Shown: one piece after another, positions 19,501-26,990 of the stretch
Layout of the letters: the number at the start of each line of letters is the position of its first letter
How positions within the stretch are numbered: the stretch's first letter is position 1
DNA from: Christensenellaceae bacterium Phil1
Lineage (GTDB): Bacteria; Bacillota; Clostridia; Christensenellales; CAG-138
Direction of reading: 5' to 3'
Length of the DNA: 54,299 nt
NCBI GenBank assembly: GCA_001940855.1
Contig: MSGS01000022.1
Location: 1-54,299 of the forward strand
The notes under the pieces: generated by a model
The model's database searches: none
What the model was told of the DNA's origin: nothing
Seen by the model: the letters and a program-made list of their open reading frames with translations, nothing else
Program-made: the position numbers and the translations under genes

Positions 19501-20740
19501 GCGTGGTCCCGTCCGCTGTGGTTATGCTGAAGGAATCCACCCTGTTATACGGCTCTCCCGTTTCAACGATTATTGTCCACAGCGCGGAAAGGTCAGCGCC
19601 CATGCTGAAGCCGTATTCATCGGGATCAAGCACGCCGTTGTACTTAACGCCCGTTGATTCTTCCCACGGGGTAACGGTATAAAGCAGCTTGCCGTTTTCA
19701 AGCGAGCCCGCCGTGCGGCTTACGAGCAGGCCGCTTGCCGCGGTTATCTGCGGCTGGGGTAGGGCGCTTAGGTCAGTCCCTTCGGGGAAGCGTATTGTAA
19801 CGGTGCGGTTTGCGCGGTCTATAACGCCCTTGGAATCCCCTATGCTGAACGAATCTATTACGGGATCCTGTATGCGGGTCTGCTCAACAAAGTCAAGGTA
19901 AAACGGGGCTACTACCTCAAGCGTGGCCTTGTAATAATCAAGGCTATAAGAATGGATAGCGCTTCCCGACATTGCGCTGAATTTTTCAAGCAATGCGCGC
20001 AGCTCCGCTTCTGCGTTCTCGCCGTTGCAGTCAAAATCGGTAAAAAGATTTACGCTGGTATTCAGGTCTATCAGGCTGCCAAACTGCATTGACAGTATAT
20101 GCCTGCCGATATAATACAGCAGGTTGGAAAGAGCAGGATGATAATCCCCCACCTTCAGCGTTTTTGTTTGTCGCGCCTGATACAAATCCTCCATCTTGGC
20201 ATGATATTGGCGCAGCATATTAAGAAGCGGCTTGGTAACGTAGTCAATTATGGCGGCGTCCTCTTCGGCGGTATTCTTCCTGCCTCCGCGGTCGCTTTGC
20301 GTCATTATGAACATGGGGTAGCCGCGCCCGTCCGCCGCCCGCACGAAGTATTTTACCGGGGTGGAATGATCCGCCGGCATGGCTTCCATGGGCGTTATGG
20401 TGCTCGGCTTCGTCGGGCTGCCGGCTTGGCTGAAATAGAACTCGGCCGGGGTGAATACGGAGCTTGCACCTTCCGGCGCGTTCAGTATGGGCATTATGTC
20501 CATAGTACCGGGGCCGTAAGAGAGGTTGGCGCTGTAAAGCGTGCCGTCTTCGCTGAGCACGGACCGTACCTTGCCATACGAACCATCGCCGCCGCCCGTC
20601 CAGCCCACAAGGTAAGGCCATGTGGTGGAGGTAAGGTCGTCGTTGCTCCAGGCAAGCGCGCCGCACGGCGCCAGCGTAAGCGCCATAAGCGCCGCCAAAA
20701 TGGCGCACAGCAACCGCTTTGTGTTTGCTTTGGCTTTCAT
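16553..20740 (-). CDS. giant secreted protein with transcobalamin-alpha/prenyltransferase-like toroid domain
   Basis: A 1395-residue exported protein. The start is the ATG at 20740 (signal peptide KRLLCAILAALMALTLAPCGALA); an open frame to 20803 adds a non-protein-like leader. Residues about 300-640 and 970-1370 are DUF5018/cadherin-like beta-sandwich repeats, each ending YTVTV or similar. Residues about 665-960 are helical with repeated motifs such as DTDMVAAIMYAIAPY and SETASWAIMALCSMGI. This is the alpha/alpha-toroid pattern shared by squalene-cyclase-type repeats and the alpha domain of transcobalamin/intrinsic factor. A DUF4430 (beta-domain-like) protein is in the same riboswitch-controlled operon. 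Corrinoid binding is therefore inferred, not shown. Confidence 0.82.
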   Translation of the reverse strand: MKAKANTKRLLCAILAALMALTLAPCGALAWSNDDLTSTTWPYLVGWTGGGDGSYGKVRSVLSEDGTLYSANLSYGPGTMDIMPILNAPEGASSVFTPAEFYFSQAGSPTKPSTITPMEAMPADHSTPVKYFVRAADGRGYPMFIMTQSDRGGRKNTAEEDAAIIDYVTKPLLNMLRQYHAKMEDLYQARQTKTLKVGDYHPALSNLLYYIGRHILSMQFGSLIDLNTSVNLFTDFDCNGENAEAELRALLEKFSAMSGSAIHSYSLDYYKATLEVVAPFYLDFVEQTRIQDPVIDSFSIGDSKGVIDRANRTVTIRFPEGTDLSALPQPQITAASGLLVSRTAGSLENGKLLYTVTPWEESTGVKYNGVLDPDEYGFSMGADLSALWTIIVETGEPYNRVDSFSITTADGTTRYAKIDEDNKTISLNLPKGTDLSSLTPNIVHTGTHTNMDGGNINFTAPQQLIVYNSGYGLETAYTVTVTAEESGENRILAYSIDGAEGTIDDAAGTIAITIPYATDLPTAEVKIEISEFAQLTESPAAIAEGENKYTVRAENGSEKTYTVTVTRTPAARGNSILSFSYGSVKGDIDVINSSITLTLPAGTSTKFAPSITLSEFATVSPASGVVQDFSSPVKYKVTAQNGATNTYTVTVNVSSTPTENEYKARLQGVVDKIIARYHTNAADDWEWMNIGFYSNVAENTADGFSIASIIGSLDTTTNVAMTNIDRKMMTLTARGFDCSNLAQYNGGQPFTDSKGNAVDDLVSVLYNYGGSYTINGPAFALMALDMGNYTIPENAKWTRAALLETLLNHVYLSDGFDTDMVAAIMYAIAPYQDDPEFGGRVTAKLNEGLGIIINKMNADDYSFKAWGAVNSETASWAIMALCSMGIDCHTDPRFSDGQGKSAIQHWVETFANEQSGYFHHTTGVINNAMATYEGCYASLWYLGFLERGGQGHPYYFYSNRFDFSRKLSSDASITAFSIEGQQGEITEGAENTITVTVPEGMPLENITPDITIAEGAKLMAPTLPVTFVAGVKQPFSVMAEDGATIKTYYVTVNYGDVQASGAEIDISSIKLQNSVLSEEAILSKTVTEADDSATEITLGVKPGVMTDKMFIAASVSYGATVDPLLDGKTMRDLSDWMTFTVTAGDGVTKKVYRIKVEAKAQAEITSFRVNVNGTWYDGVIDNVYDTITVTDVDDSALTTTRLETDITFTGKTCQPTSGAAVDFGTAVTYTLSGDNTLAGRTYTVTVTNKSGQAIRAGGGNVTPTPSVTTAEITSFRVLGVDGVIDQTLGTIVVTLPNGTNVTAVAPEVTVPYGCVVSPCSGEVVNLTLPVVYTVTLGTEAKQYTVSIAYERSISQQLWDEVAKDGNNTVSDHQVSRDPHPLPGGSSSSGGWAPLS

Positions 20741-20795
20741 ATCGTCACGTTCCTTTTCTTTCTTTTGGTTCAGTCCGCGTCGGCGCGGGCTTTTA

Positions 20796-21212
20796 TTATT
20801 CAAGCTCTATCTTGAATTCATACTCCTGCCTTGCGCCGCCGTTCAGGGTAACGAGCGAACGTGGCTCAAGGGTAAGGTTCAGCACGGGTCTGCCTCCGAT
20901 GTCATCCACAATGCATGGGCTGGCCGTATCTATGCTTGCACCTTCGGCAAGTTCAATATTGGCCACAGCCCGCTTGAAATCGAAATCCGATGGCAACGTT
21001 AAGCGTATAATGTAGCGCGTTTCGCCATTCTCCGTTTCGGTATCTACGGTGCCCATGTGTTCACCCAGCGCGAATGACACTATATCAAGCTTGTCATCAG
21101 CTGCGGTCTGAGTCCCCTCCGGTGCAGGCTTATCCGAAGCAACGGCGTCTCCCCTCCCGCATCCGGTAAGCATAAGCATGAATGCCAATATAATAGGTAA
21201 AAGCTTTCCCAT
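20796..21212 (-). CDS. small lipoprotein with one DUF5018-like domain
   Basis: A 138-residue predicted lipoprotein. The signal peptide ends in a lipobox (MLMLTGC), followed by a short linker and one beta-rich domain resembling a unit of the giant proteins downstream. I choose the ATG at 21212 because GGAG lies eight bases upstream; an ATG at 21218 overlaps the permease stop codon and is possible. It sits between permease and toroid-protein genes, 55 bases before the latter. It may be a membrane-side docking partner for the secreted proteins; inferred from context only. Confidence 0.75.
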   Translation of the reverse strand: MGKLLPIILAFMLMLTGCGRGDAVASDKPAPEGTQTAADDKLDIVSFALGEHMGTVDTETENGETRYIIRLTLPSDFDFKRAVANIELAEGASIDTASPCIVDDIGGRPVLNLTLEPRSLVTLNGGARQEYEFKIELE

Positions 21213-21217
21213 ATGCA

Positions 21218-22540
21218 TCACTCCGTCCGTATGGCCGCGTTCGGGCTTATGCGCATCGCACGGCGAGCAGGGAGTATGGCCGCTATCAGCGCAACCACGC
21301 CGGAAAACGCAACGCCCGCCACGGCAAGCCACGCCGGGATTATGCTCCTCACCTGCATGTTCTCAAACAGTACGGGCAGAAGCTTCTGCGCCGCGTAGCT
21401 CAGGCCAAGGCCGAATATGCCGCCCAATATGCCCAATATCAGCGCCTCTATCAGGAACATGCCAGAGATGCTGCCAAGCGAGGTGCCTATGACCTTCAGT
21501 ATGCCTATCTCCTTCGTGCGCTCGGTTATGGACATCATCATCGTATTTGCTACGCATATCGCGCTCACGAGCATCGCCACCGCACCTATTGCGCCCAGCA
21601 TGCCCTGTATCTGGCGAGACTGAGTGCGGACTGTTTCCAGCATGTCATTGAGCGAATATACCGAAAGCCCGCTGTTCCGTATCAGCTTTGCTATCCTCTG
21701 CACGTCCTCAACGTTTTTCACCTTTATCCATACAAGCTCGTATGTTGGCCCGTTCTTCTTCTCCTCGGCAAGCTGCTTTTCGTCCTTCTTCGCGCCGAGG
21801 TAGTCCGCGTTAGCGTCTATCAGCTCGTTTAGCCTGTCGAAATCCATGAAGGCGGAAGTCGAATAGGTGTTGTTGAGCGTTGAGCATACTCCGGTAACGT
21901 TTAGCGTGTAGAAGTTGCCCATGGGGAGCGCGCGGCCGTCGCTGTCCGCCTTCTGCTCGCCCGAAAGGTTTGAATAGTCGAACGTCAGCTTTATGTTCGC
22001 CGCCAGCGGGTCTATCAGCGCGTTGCCGTCCGCATCCACGGCGGCGGCCCAGTCGTTCTTAGCATCCGAAAACGTAGCCGCCACATCATCCGTGAACATC
22101 ACGTCCGGATGCAGCCTTGTCCCCTCCCCCGGGGCTTCGCCGCGTTCAGGCTCAAGCTGAAAGCTTGCCGCTGTGCTCACGTCTATTCCGTATATGCGCA
22201 CCATGTTCACGAAGTTGCCGCACTTTATATATGCGCTCTTCTGCACAACAGGCGTTACGGCCTCAACGCCTTCTATGTTCTTAAAGGCGTTCACGGCCTT
22301 TTCGTTGAGCAATGCCGTCTTATCAAGCAGCGTTTGATCGGCCGGCGTTACGTCTATCTTTGTAAGGCTGCCCAACTGCTCTATGCTTTCGCGGTAAGAT
22401 GCTTCATACCCAAGCCCTACCGATATCAGCACTATTATGCACATTACGCCTATCGTCATAGATAGCGCCGTGAGTACCGTCCTCGATTTTCGCCGCCACA
22501 GGTTTATGCAGCCATAGCGGAATAAATCAAAGACCGTCAT
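21218..22540 (-). CDS. MacB/FtsX-type ABC transporter permease
   Basis: A 440-residue permease of the MacB/FtsX superfamily. One N-terminal helix (TVLTALSMTIGVMCIIVLISV) is followed by a large extracellular MacB-PCD-like domain (about residues 45-300) and three C-terminal helices. The core motif ERTKEIGILKVIGTSLGSI is typical. Its ATPase is the LolD-type protein encoded at 24501-25193. Such pumps use ATP to move an extracellular domain rather than passing a solute through the membrane. Here that could drive release or loading of the operon's lipoproteins. ATGA overlap with the upstream gene. Confidence 0.88.
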   Translation of the reverse strand: MTVFDLFRYGCINLWRRKSRTVLTALSMTIGVMCIIVLISVGLGYEASYRESIEQLGSLTKIDVTPADQTLLDKTALLNEKAVNAFKNIEGVEAVTPVVQKSAYIKCGNFVNMVRIYGIDVSTAASFQLEPERGEAPGEGTRLHPDVMFTDDVAATFSDAKNDWAAAVDADGNALIDPLAANIKLTFDYSNLSGEQKADSDGRALPMGNFYTLNVTGVCSTLNNTYSTSAFMDFDRLNELIDANADYLGAKKDEKQLAEEKKNGPTYELVWIKVKNVEDVQRIAKLIRNSGLSVYSLNDMLETVRTQSRQIQGMLGAIGAVAMLVSAICVANTMMMSITERTKEIGILKVIGTSLGSISGMFLIEALILGILGGIFGLGLSYAAQKLLPVLFENMQVRSIIPAWLAVAGVAFSGVVALIAAILPARRAMRISPNAAIRTE

Positions 22541-24495
22541 GCCTTTTTACCGCCGTTCGCGCCGCTTATATCGCTGTAATCATCCTTGAATTTCTTATTC
22601 TTGTTCTTGGAGGATACTATCGCTATTATCACTATCGCTGCGATCGCCAGCACTATCAGCAGCCATGCCCACCAGGGCAGTCCGCCGCCCCTTACGTTGG
22701 TGGAATCCACGTCCGTATCGCCGCCTATTATCACCGCGTCGCTTGAAGCGGGCTTAGCTTCGCCCACGTTCAGCGTTACGGGCACTTCCTGAGTATATTG
22801 CTGACCATTCGCATCCTCATACTGAACAAGCAGCTTTGCCGTAAACTCGCCAATTTTTGTGCAGTTGACCTGGAAGTCCGCGCTCAGCGTGCCGCCGGGG
22901 AGAAGATCTCCGCCGTAGTAGCTTTCCGCCATGGATATGCCCTCAAGGGCGAGTATCCTTACATTAAGCGCCTTGCCGCGGCCCATGTTCACCATGTTCA
23001 AATTTATGGACGTGGGGGAATCCTGCGTGGGCGTGCCGTATACTATGGGTGCGTCTATCGCTATGTCCATGGGCTGGCTTATGGGTATCATTATTGTCTG
23101 CGTCGCTTTGCCGGCAATGGAATCGCTGTTTTCATATGTAAGGTTCACGCCTACGGTCGATGAACCCACTTCGGCGTCCCTCTTTACGGATACGTTGAAT
23201 TCAACCTCTGCTGTTTCGCCCGGCTTTATCGCGCTCACATACGCCGCATCGCTGCTGCCTACGGTAAGCGTAAGCCCGTTTGAATTGGCGAGCGAAAGGG
23301 TGGCAACGTTTTTGAGAGAAGTGTCTTTCTTTGCGTTGTTTATAAGGGTCAGGCGAACGGTCGCGTCGTCGCCCGCCATAAGGCCGGATACCTCAGCGCC
23401 GTTCACGAAGAGCTTGTAGCCCGATACCATTACGGACATGGCGGTCTCTGCCTTCTCTATGGGTGCGACGTAGCCGTTGGTTATGTATACATACGTTGAA
23501 AACGTGCACTGCTGCGGCTCGCCGTTTTCGTAATAGGTCGCAAGGAATTTTACGGGCTTGTTGCCGTTGGTGGCGTAATACGAAACGGTGAAGTTATATT
23601 CAACGTACGCCATCATGCCCGTGGCCCAGCTCTCAAAATATCTGCCGTAGTTCACGTTTTCCGCTATGAACGGGAACTCGTCAAGGGAATTGGATATCAC
23701 GGGGGATATGGTAACGTTTTTAAGCTCGCCGCCCTTATTGACTATGGGCACGCGCAGCGTAACGTTCTGCTTGGGCTTCAATATGGGGGATTCGAACACG
23801 CCTGACTGATTGGCTGCGGCTATCTGCAGCGGGCCGAAGTTGGTGGTAACGCCGGATTCGCTGCCGTTGCCCATAAGGGTTACGTATACGCAAAGGTTGA
23901 ACGTCACGTCCTCGGTTATTGAGGTACCGTTCACATCGTCATACCTCCACACCGTCGCGCTTACTTCGAAGTTCACGGGATATACGCCTTTTTTGGCAAA
24001 CTCGCTTATGCGGAAATCGTAATATATCTCGGCCGTGGAGTTATACGACATATCATCAAGGTGCCTTGTATAGCTTGCGTTTATAAGGTCGAACGGCCAG
24101 TTTGATACGGACGCATCTTTGGGTATTTTGGGCGATACGGTTATGTTCCTGAGCATATACCTTTCGCTTGGCAGATATTCCCTGTTTACCGCCACCGGCA
24201 GAACTATCGTTACAACGTCCCCCGGATTTCCTTTGGGGCTTTGCGCGCCCACGTCCATAAGCACCAGCGCGTTAGCGTTGCTGGGTATCACCACTATGTC
24301 CGTGTTCGGCTTCTGATCCGTTACCGGTATTGTGGGCACGGGCGTGCTTTCGGGCTCCTTGGTCTCCTCGGGCGCGGGCGTGCTTTCCGGTGCAGGCGTT
24401 TCGCTGCCGTTTTCCGCAAATGCCGGCAGCGCGAATGCCAACGCCAGCGCCGCAACGAGCATAAGTGCCGTGATCTTCTTCAACTTTTCGCTCAC
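22537..24495 (-). CDS. COG1361-like membrane-anchored surface protein
   Basis: A 652-residue exported protein. It has a signal peptide (LMLVAALALAFALPAFA), a Pro/Thr/Glu-rich linker, three or four NEW3/CARDB-like beta-sandwich domains with recurrent GxxxNVTISPVISN and GETAEVEFNVSVKR patterns, and a C-terminal membrane helix (WWAWLLIVLAIAAIVIIAIV) followed by a lysine-rich tail. The start is GTG, with GGAGG ten bases upstream. In other Firmicutes COG1361-like proteins commonly neighbour LolD/MacB pairs, as here, and they are thought to be an extracellular partner of the pump. It overlaps the permease start by four bases. Confidence 0.8.
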   Translation of the reverse strand: MSEKLKKITALMLVAALALAFALPAFAENGSETPAPESTPAPEETKEPESTPVPTIPVTDQKPNTDIVVIPSNANALVLMDVGAQSPKGNPGDVVTIVLPVAVNREYLPSERYMLRNITVSPKIPKDASVSNWPFDLINASYTRHLDDMSYNSTAEIYYDFRISEFAKKGVYPVNFEVSATVWRYDDVNGTSITEDVTFNLCVYVTLMGNGSESGVTTNFGPLQIAAANQSGVFESPILKPKQNVTLRVPIVNKGGELKNVTISPVISNSLDEFPFIAENVNYGRYFESWATGMMAYVEYNFTVSYYATNGNKPVKFLATYYENGEPQQCTFSTYVYITNGYVAPIEKAETAMSVMVSGYKLFVNGAEVSGLMAGDDATVRLTLINNAKKDTSLKNVATLSLANSNGLTLTVGSSDAAYVSAIKPGETAEVEFNVSVKRDAEVGSSTVGVNLTYENSDSIAGKATQTIMIPISQPMDIAIDAPIVYGTPTQDSPTSINLNMVNMGRGKALNVRILALEGISMAESYYGGDLLPGGTLSADFQVNCTKIGEFTAKLLVQYEDANGQQYTQEVPVTLNVGEAKPASSDAVIIGGDTDVDSTNVRGGGLPWWAWLLIVLAIAAIVIIAIVSSKNKNKKFKDDYSDISGANGGKKA

Positions 24496-24500
24496 TTGTT

Positions 24501-25193
24501 TTATTCCTCCGCTAATGTATTGCTTATCCTTCCGTCGCTGAAGGTTATTGTTCGGTCCGTATATTTTCTCATTCCCGGGTCGTGGGATACGAGTATGAAC
24601 GTGGTGCCTCTTTCACGGAAAAGACCCGTAAGAAGCTCCATCGTTTCCCCGCTCGTGCCCGTATCAAGGTTGCCTGTAGGCTCGTCCGCAAGCACTATCG
24701 GCGGGCGGGTAATCACCGCCCTTGCTATGCCCACCCTCTGCTGCTGACCGCCGGAAAGCTCGCCCGGCTTATGGTGTATATGCTCCTTCAGCCCCACGCG
24801 CACGAGCATGGCCTCCGCAATCTCGTTCCTAAGCTTGAGCGGCGCGCCGCGTATTGCGAGCGGCAATGCAACGTTTTCAAGCGCCGTATACTGCGGCATG
24901 AGGTTATAGCTTTGGAACACGAAGCCTATATCGTCCCGCCGGAAGCGTATACGCTCCTTCTCGTTCATGCGCTCGAGCCGCTTACCCGCCACCTGCACGG
25001 TTCCGGATGTGGGCAGTTCAAGCCCCGCAAGCATATTGAGGAGAGTTGATTTGCCGCTGCCGCTTCGTCCGGCTATACATATGAACTCGCCCTTGTTTAT
25101 GGTTATGTTCACCCCGTCAAGCGCCTTTACCGTGTTTTCGCCGACGGTATAGTACTTTTTCAGTTCATGCGTTGATATGATGCTGTTATTCAT
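24501..25193 (-). CDS. LolD/MacB-type ABC transporter ATPase
   Basis: A 230-residue ATPase with Walker A GRSGSGKST, Q-loop region FVFQSYNLMP, signature LSGGQQQR, Walker B IVLADEPTGNLD and H-loop VSHD. These are the standard motifs of the LolD/FtsE/MacB family, the partner of the permease at 21218-22540. The start is the ATG at 25193 inside a longer frame. It overlaps the DUF4430 gene by eight bases. Confidence 0.92.
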   Translation of the reverse strand: MNNSIISTHELKKYYTVGENTVKALDGVNITINKGEFICIAGRSGSGKSTLLNMLAGLELPTSGTVQVAGKRLERMNEKERIRFRRDDIGFVFQSYNLMPQYTALENVALPLAIRGAPLKLRNEIAEAMLVRVGLKEHIHHKPGELSGGQQQRVGIARAVITRPPIVLADEPTGNLDTGTSGETMELLTGLFRERGTTFILVSHDPGMRKYTDRTITFSDGRISNTLAEE

Positions 25194-26094
25194 GCGAATC
25201 CTTCCAGTCCTGCGCACCGTCCCACCAGCTGCCGTCAAGGTCAAGACCAAGGTCGCAGGTGTAGTTCCACTCTATCTTGTCGCCCGGCTTAAGGTAGTAC
25301 ACGCCGCAGCCGTAGTTAGGATACCAGCCGTTAACGCAGTACATCCATCCGCTCCAGCGCCCGCCGTCGAACTCATAAAGGTTGTTTATGCCTTCCACAT
25401 ATGCTCCGCTGCCGCTGCCGCCGGAGTATTCCATATGCAATCGGAACTTATCGCGCGCCATCTTCAACACGTCCAGCACCGTGTCCCCGTCCTCTATCTC
25501 AAACTCGGTCGTATCCAATATGCAGCCTGATGCCGGCACTATGCCGGCCCACTTCGCTTCGCGGTGCATGCCGTTTTTAACGGCCGTATCACAGCGTATC
25601 TGGATGGTGACGGTGTTCTTCTTCGGCTCCGCCGTGGGTACGGGAGTAGGTGCGGGCGTTGCGCTCGGTTTGGGAGCGTTCGTTTCATCCGCGCCGGGCT
25701 TCTGTGTTTCCGTTGGCGGTACGAAAGGCGTAGCTTCCGCGTTGGGGGCGCTTGTTGAAGTCCCTTTCTCCGGCCGTTCGGTGGGCGCCGTACCCTGCTC
25801 GTATAGCTCCCTCACGCTATCGGGCGAGGGTGTGGGCTGGGCGGCCGCCTTGGTCGAGCCTTTGTCCGCCGTGCCGAAGCTGAATGCGTCCGTTAAGAAT
25901 GCATACCACGGCCTTTCGGTGGCTTCAGGTTCGGCCTGCATCGCGTTTTCGTTTTCTACATAATCAAGGTCGAGCCTTTCGCTGTTCGGCTCGGTTCCTG
26001 CGGCCCTATTGCCTCCGCTGCACGACGTGCAGCATAGCAGAGCCGCCATGATGAGTGCTATCAGCGCTGCAGTCCTTTTAAGCTTCATTCTCAT
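25186..26094 (-). CDS. DUF4430 (transcobalamin C-terminal-like) lipoprotein
   Basis: A 302-residue predicted lipoprotein with lipobox region ALLCCTSCSGG. A low-complexity Pro/Thr/Ala linker (about residues 75-155) leads to a C-terminal DUF4430 domain (about 158-290): NTVTIQIRCD, GDTVLDVLKMA, GGRWSGWMYCVNGWYPNYGC, YYLKPGDKIEWNYTCD. This fold is the beta domain of intrinsic factor and transcobalamin, and in this gene it sits behind a cobalamin riboswitch. It should be a membrane-anchored corrinoid-binding module working with the toroid-domain protein. Family assignment is firm; ligand is inferred. Start 26094 has GGAG four bases upstream. Confidence 0.88.
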   Translation of the reverse strand: MRMKLKRTAALIALIMAALLCCTSCSGGNRAAGTEPNSERLDLDYVENENAMQAEPEATERPWYAFLTDAFSFGTADKGSTKAAAQPTPSPDSVRELYEQGTAPTERPEKGTSTSAPNAEATPFVPPTETQKPGADETNAPKPSATPAPTPVPTAEPKKNTVTIQIRCDTAVKNGMHREAKWAGIVPASGCILDTTEFEIEDGDTVLDVLKMARDKFRLHMEYSGGSGSGAYVEGINNLYEFDGGRWSGWMYCVNGWYPNYGCGVYYLKPGDKIEWNYTCDLGLDLDGSWWDGAQDWKDSHE

Positions 26095-26425
26095 TCCGCT
26101 CCTTTGTTTTCATTTCTTCCTGTTTCTTATACTCCTTCCTGCGGCGGCGGGTGGCTTCCCGCTTTTCGCGCATGGTTTTGCGCTGCGTGGGCGGCTTGAG
26201 TCCCGCTTTTTCAAGCACCCTCGGCCACGGGCCGAAGCGGCTTTTTAGCAGCTGATATCCTTCCACTTCCGCTTTTTCGGGCAGTCTGCCCAGCTCCTGC
26301 GCCCGCTGCCTTAAATACGCGAGCAATTCTTCGTCACTTGCCTTGCTGTGTTCCTTCGCAAACTTCTGCTCCAGTTCAAGACGAGTCTTTTCTTGAGGAT
26401 CCGTGATGATTTGTGCCTGTGCCAT
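26078..26425 (-). CDS. small protein with homing-endonuclease-associated (HNE) repeat
   Basis: A 115-residue cytoplasmic protein, first gene after the riboswitch. Residues about 31-75 (DEELLAYLRQRAQELGRLP, then FGPWPRVLEKAGLKPP) match the short helix-turn-helix-like HNH_repeat often appended to homing endonucleases. No nuclease domain is present. The C-terminal third is very basic and charged (REKREATRRRRKEYKKQ), which suits nucleic-acid binding. The ATG at 26425 has AGGAGGG five bases upstream. It overlaps the DUF4430 gene by 17 bases. A regulatory role, for example on the invertible promoter or the leader, is possible but speculative. Confidence 0.75.
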   Translation of the reverse strand: MAQAQIITDPQEKTRLELEQKFAKEHSKASDEELLAYLRQRAQELGRLPEKAEVEGYQLLKSRFGPWPRVLEKAGLKPPTQRKTMREKREATRRRRKEYKKQEEMKTKERNENEA

Positions 26426-26442
26426 TGTTTCCCTCCTAAGCA

Positions 26443-26486
26443 TAAAAAATGCGGCAATTCCGGGGTTCTTCCCCTAAAATTGCCGC
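26443..26486 (-). terminator. riboswitch expression-platform terminator
   Basis: On the minus strand GCGGCAATT (26478-26486) pairs perfectly with AATTGCCGC (26451-26459), with an inner GGGG/CCCC stem, then six or seven U residues (26443-26449). An upstream word AAAAATGCGG (26489-26498) can pair instead with CCGCATTTTT and would break the hairpin, the usual antiterminator switch. The hairpin ends about 18 bases before the first codon. By precedent B12 binding should favour termination. Confidence 0.8.
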
Positions 26487-26550
26487 AACCGCATTTTTGC
26501 AAAGCACTATTTTCATGCGCCGTTTTACCGCACGGACGCACGAATACAAA

Positions 26551-26735
26551 CCTCGTAGGTCTTCTGACTCACGCTTATGGATATTATCCTGCGTCTCCAT
26601 CGCCTTCTCAGTTTCCCAATGACCGGCCTTTGCCATGATGGAGCCTCGGCGCTTACAGCGGCGGTGCCGTTCGGGATTTTCACCCGATTCCCTTGTTCAT
26701 CCCCGGTTTCCGTCCGGGGCCACGACGTTCCTCTA
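26551..26735 (-). promoter_or_regulatory. cobalamin riboswitch 1 (surface operon leader)
   Basis: Read on the minus strand this has the conserved core of a cobalamin aptamer: AAGGGAATCGGGTGAAAATC, then CGGCACCGCCGCTGTAAGC, then a GGTCATTGGGAAACTGAGAAGGC-like segment (kept here as GGTCATTGGG and AACTGAGAAGGC), and the B12 box GAGTCAGAAGACCT. It precedes the eight-gene operon beginning at 26425 and is followed by a terminator. Its 5' end lies within about ten bases of recombination site L, so no room remains for a promoter between them; transcription must come through the invertible segment. Confidence 0.93.
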
Positions 26736-26742
26736 TTTTCTT

Positions 26743-26768
26743 TACCACAGAATACTGTTTCTGTGGTA
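26743..26768. repeat. recombination site L of the invertible promoter
   Basis: The 26-bp site has arms TACCACAGAA (26743-26752) and TTCTGTGGTA (26759-26768), which are perfect reverse complements, around a six-base asymmetric spacer TACTGT (26753-26758). This is the layout of a tyrosine-recombinase core site: two inverted binding elements and a crossover region. The partner site at 26991-27016 has the reverse-complement spacer, so the two sites face each other. Confidence 0.88.
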
Positions 26769-26930
26769 TAGGCATGGATAAGCTGCCGCAAAGAACCGAT
26801 TCTATTGATTGAAATAAATTGAATAACGCGCTGTGAGCAGGGGAAATACACCAAAGCAGCACATATAAGCGCCTATACGGAAAGTGCTTGCCATAATTGC
26901 GTAATTGTGACAAAAAAACGAATTATTTTC

Positions 26931-26960
26931 TTGATTTAGACCTATTCCGGATGCTATAAT
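26931..26960 (+). promoter_or_regulatory. promoter inside the invertible segment (currently rightward)
   Basis: TTGATT (26931-26936), an 18-base spacer, and TATAAT (26955-26960). TGC directly before the -10 gives the extended -10 motif TGnTATAAT. I found no comparable promoter on the other strand of the segment. In this orientation transcripts would run across site R and antisense into the recombinase gene. Confidence 0.75.
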
Positions 26961-26990
26961 TACAAGGTACAAGGAATGTTTTACTTGTAT

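Noticed and set aside
26743..26768. The palindromic 26-bp site read as a transcription terminator
   Set aside because: No U-tract on either strand, and a second copy with the exact reverse-complement spacer exists 222 bp away beside a recombinase, which a terminator does not explain.
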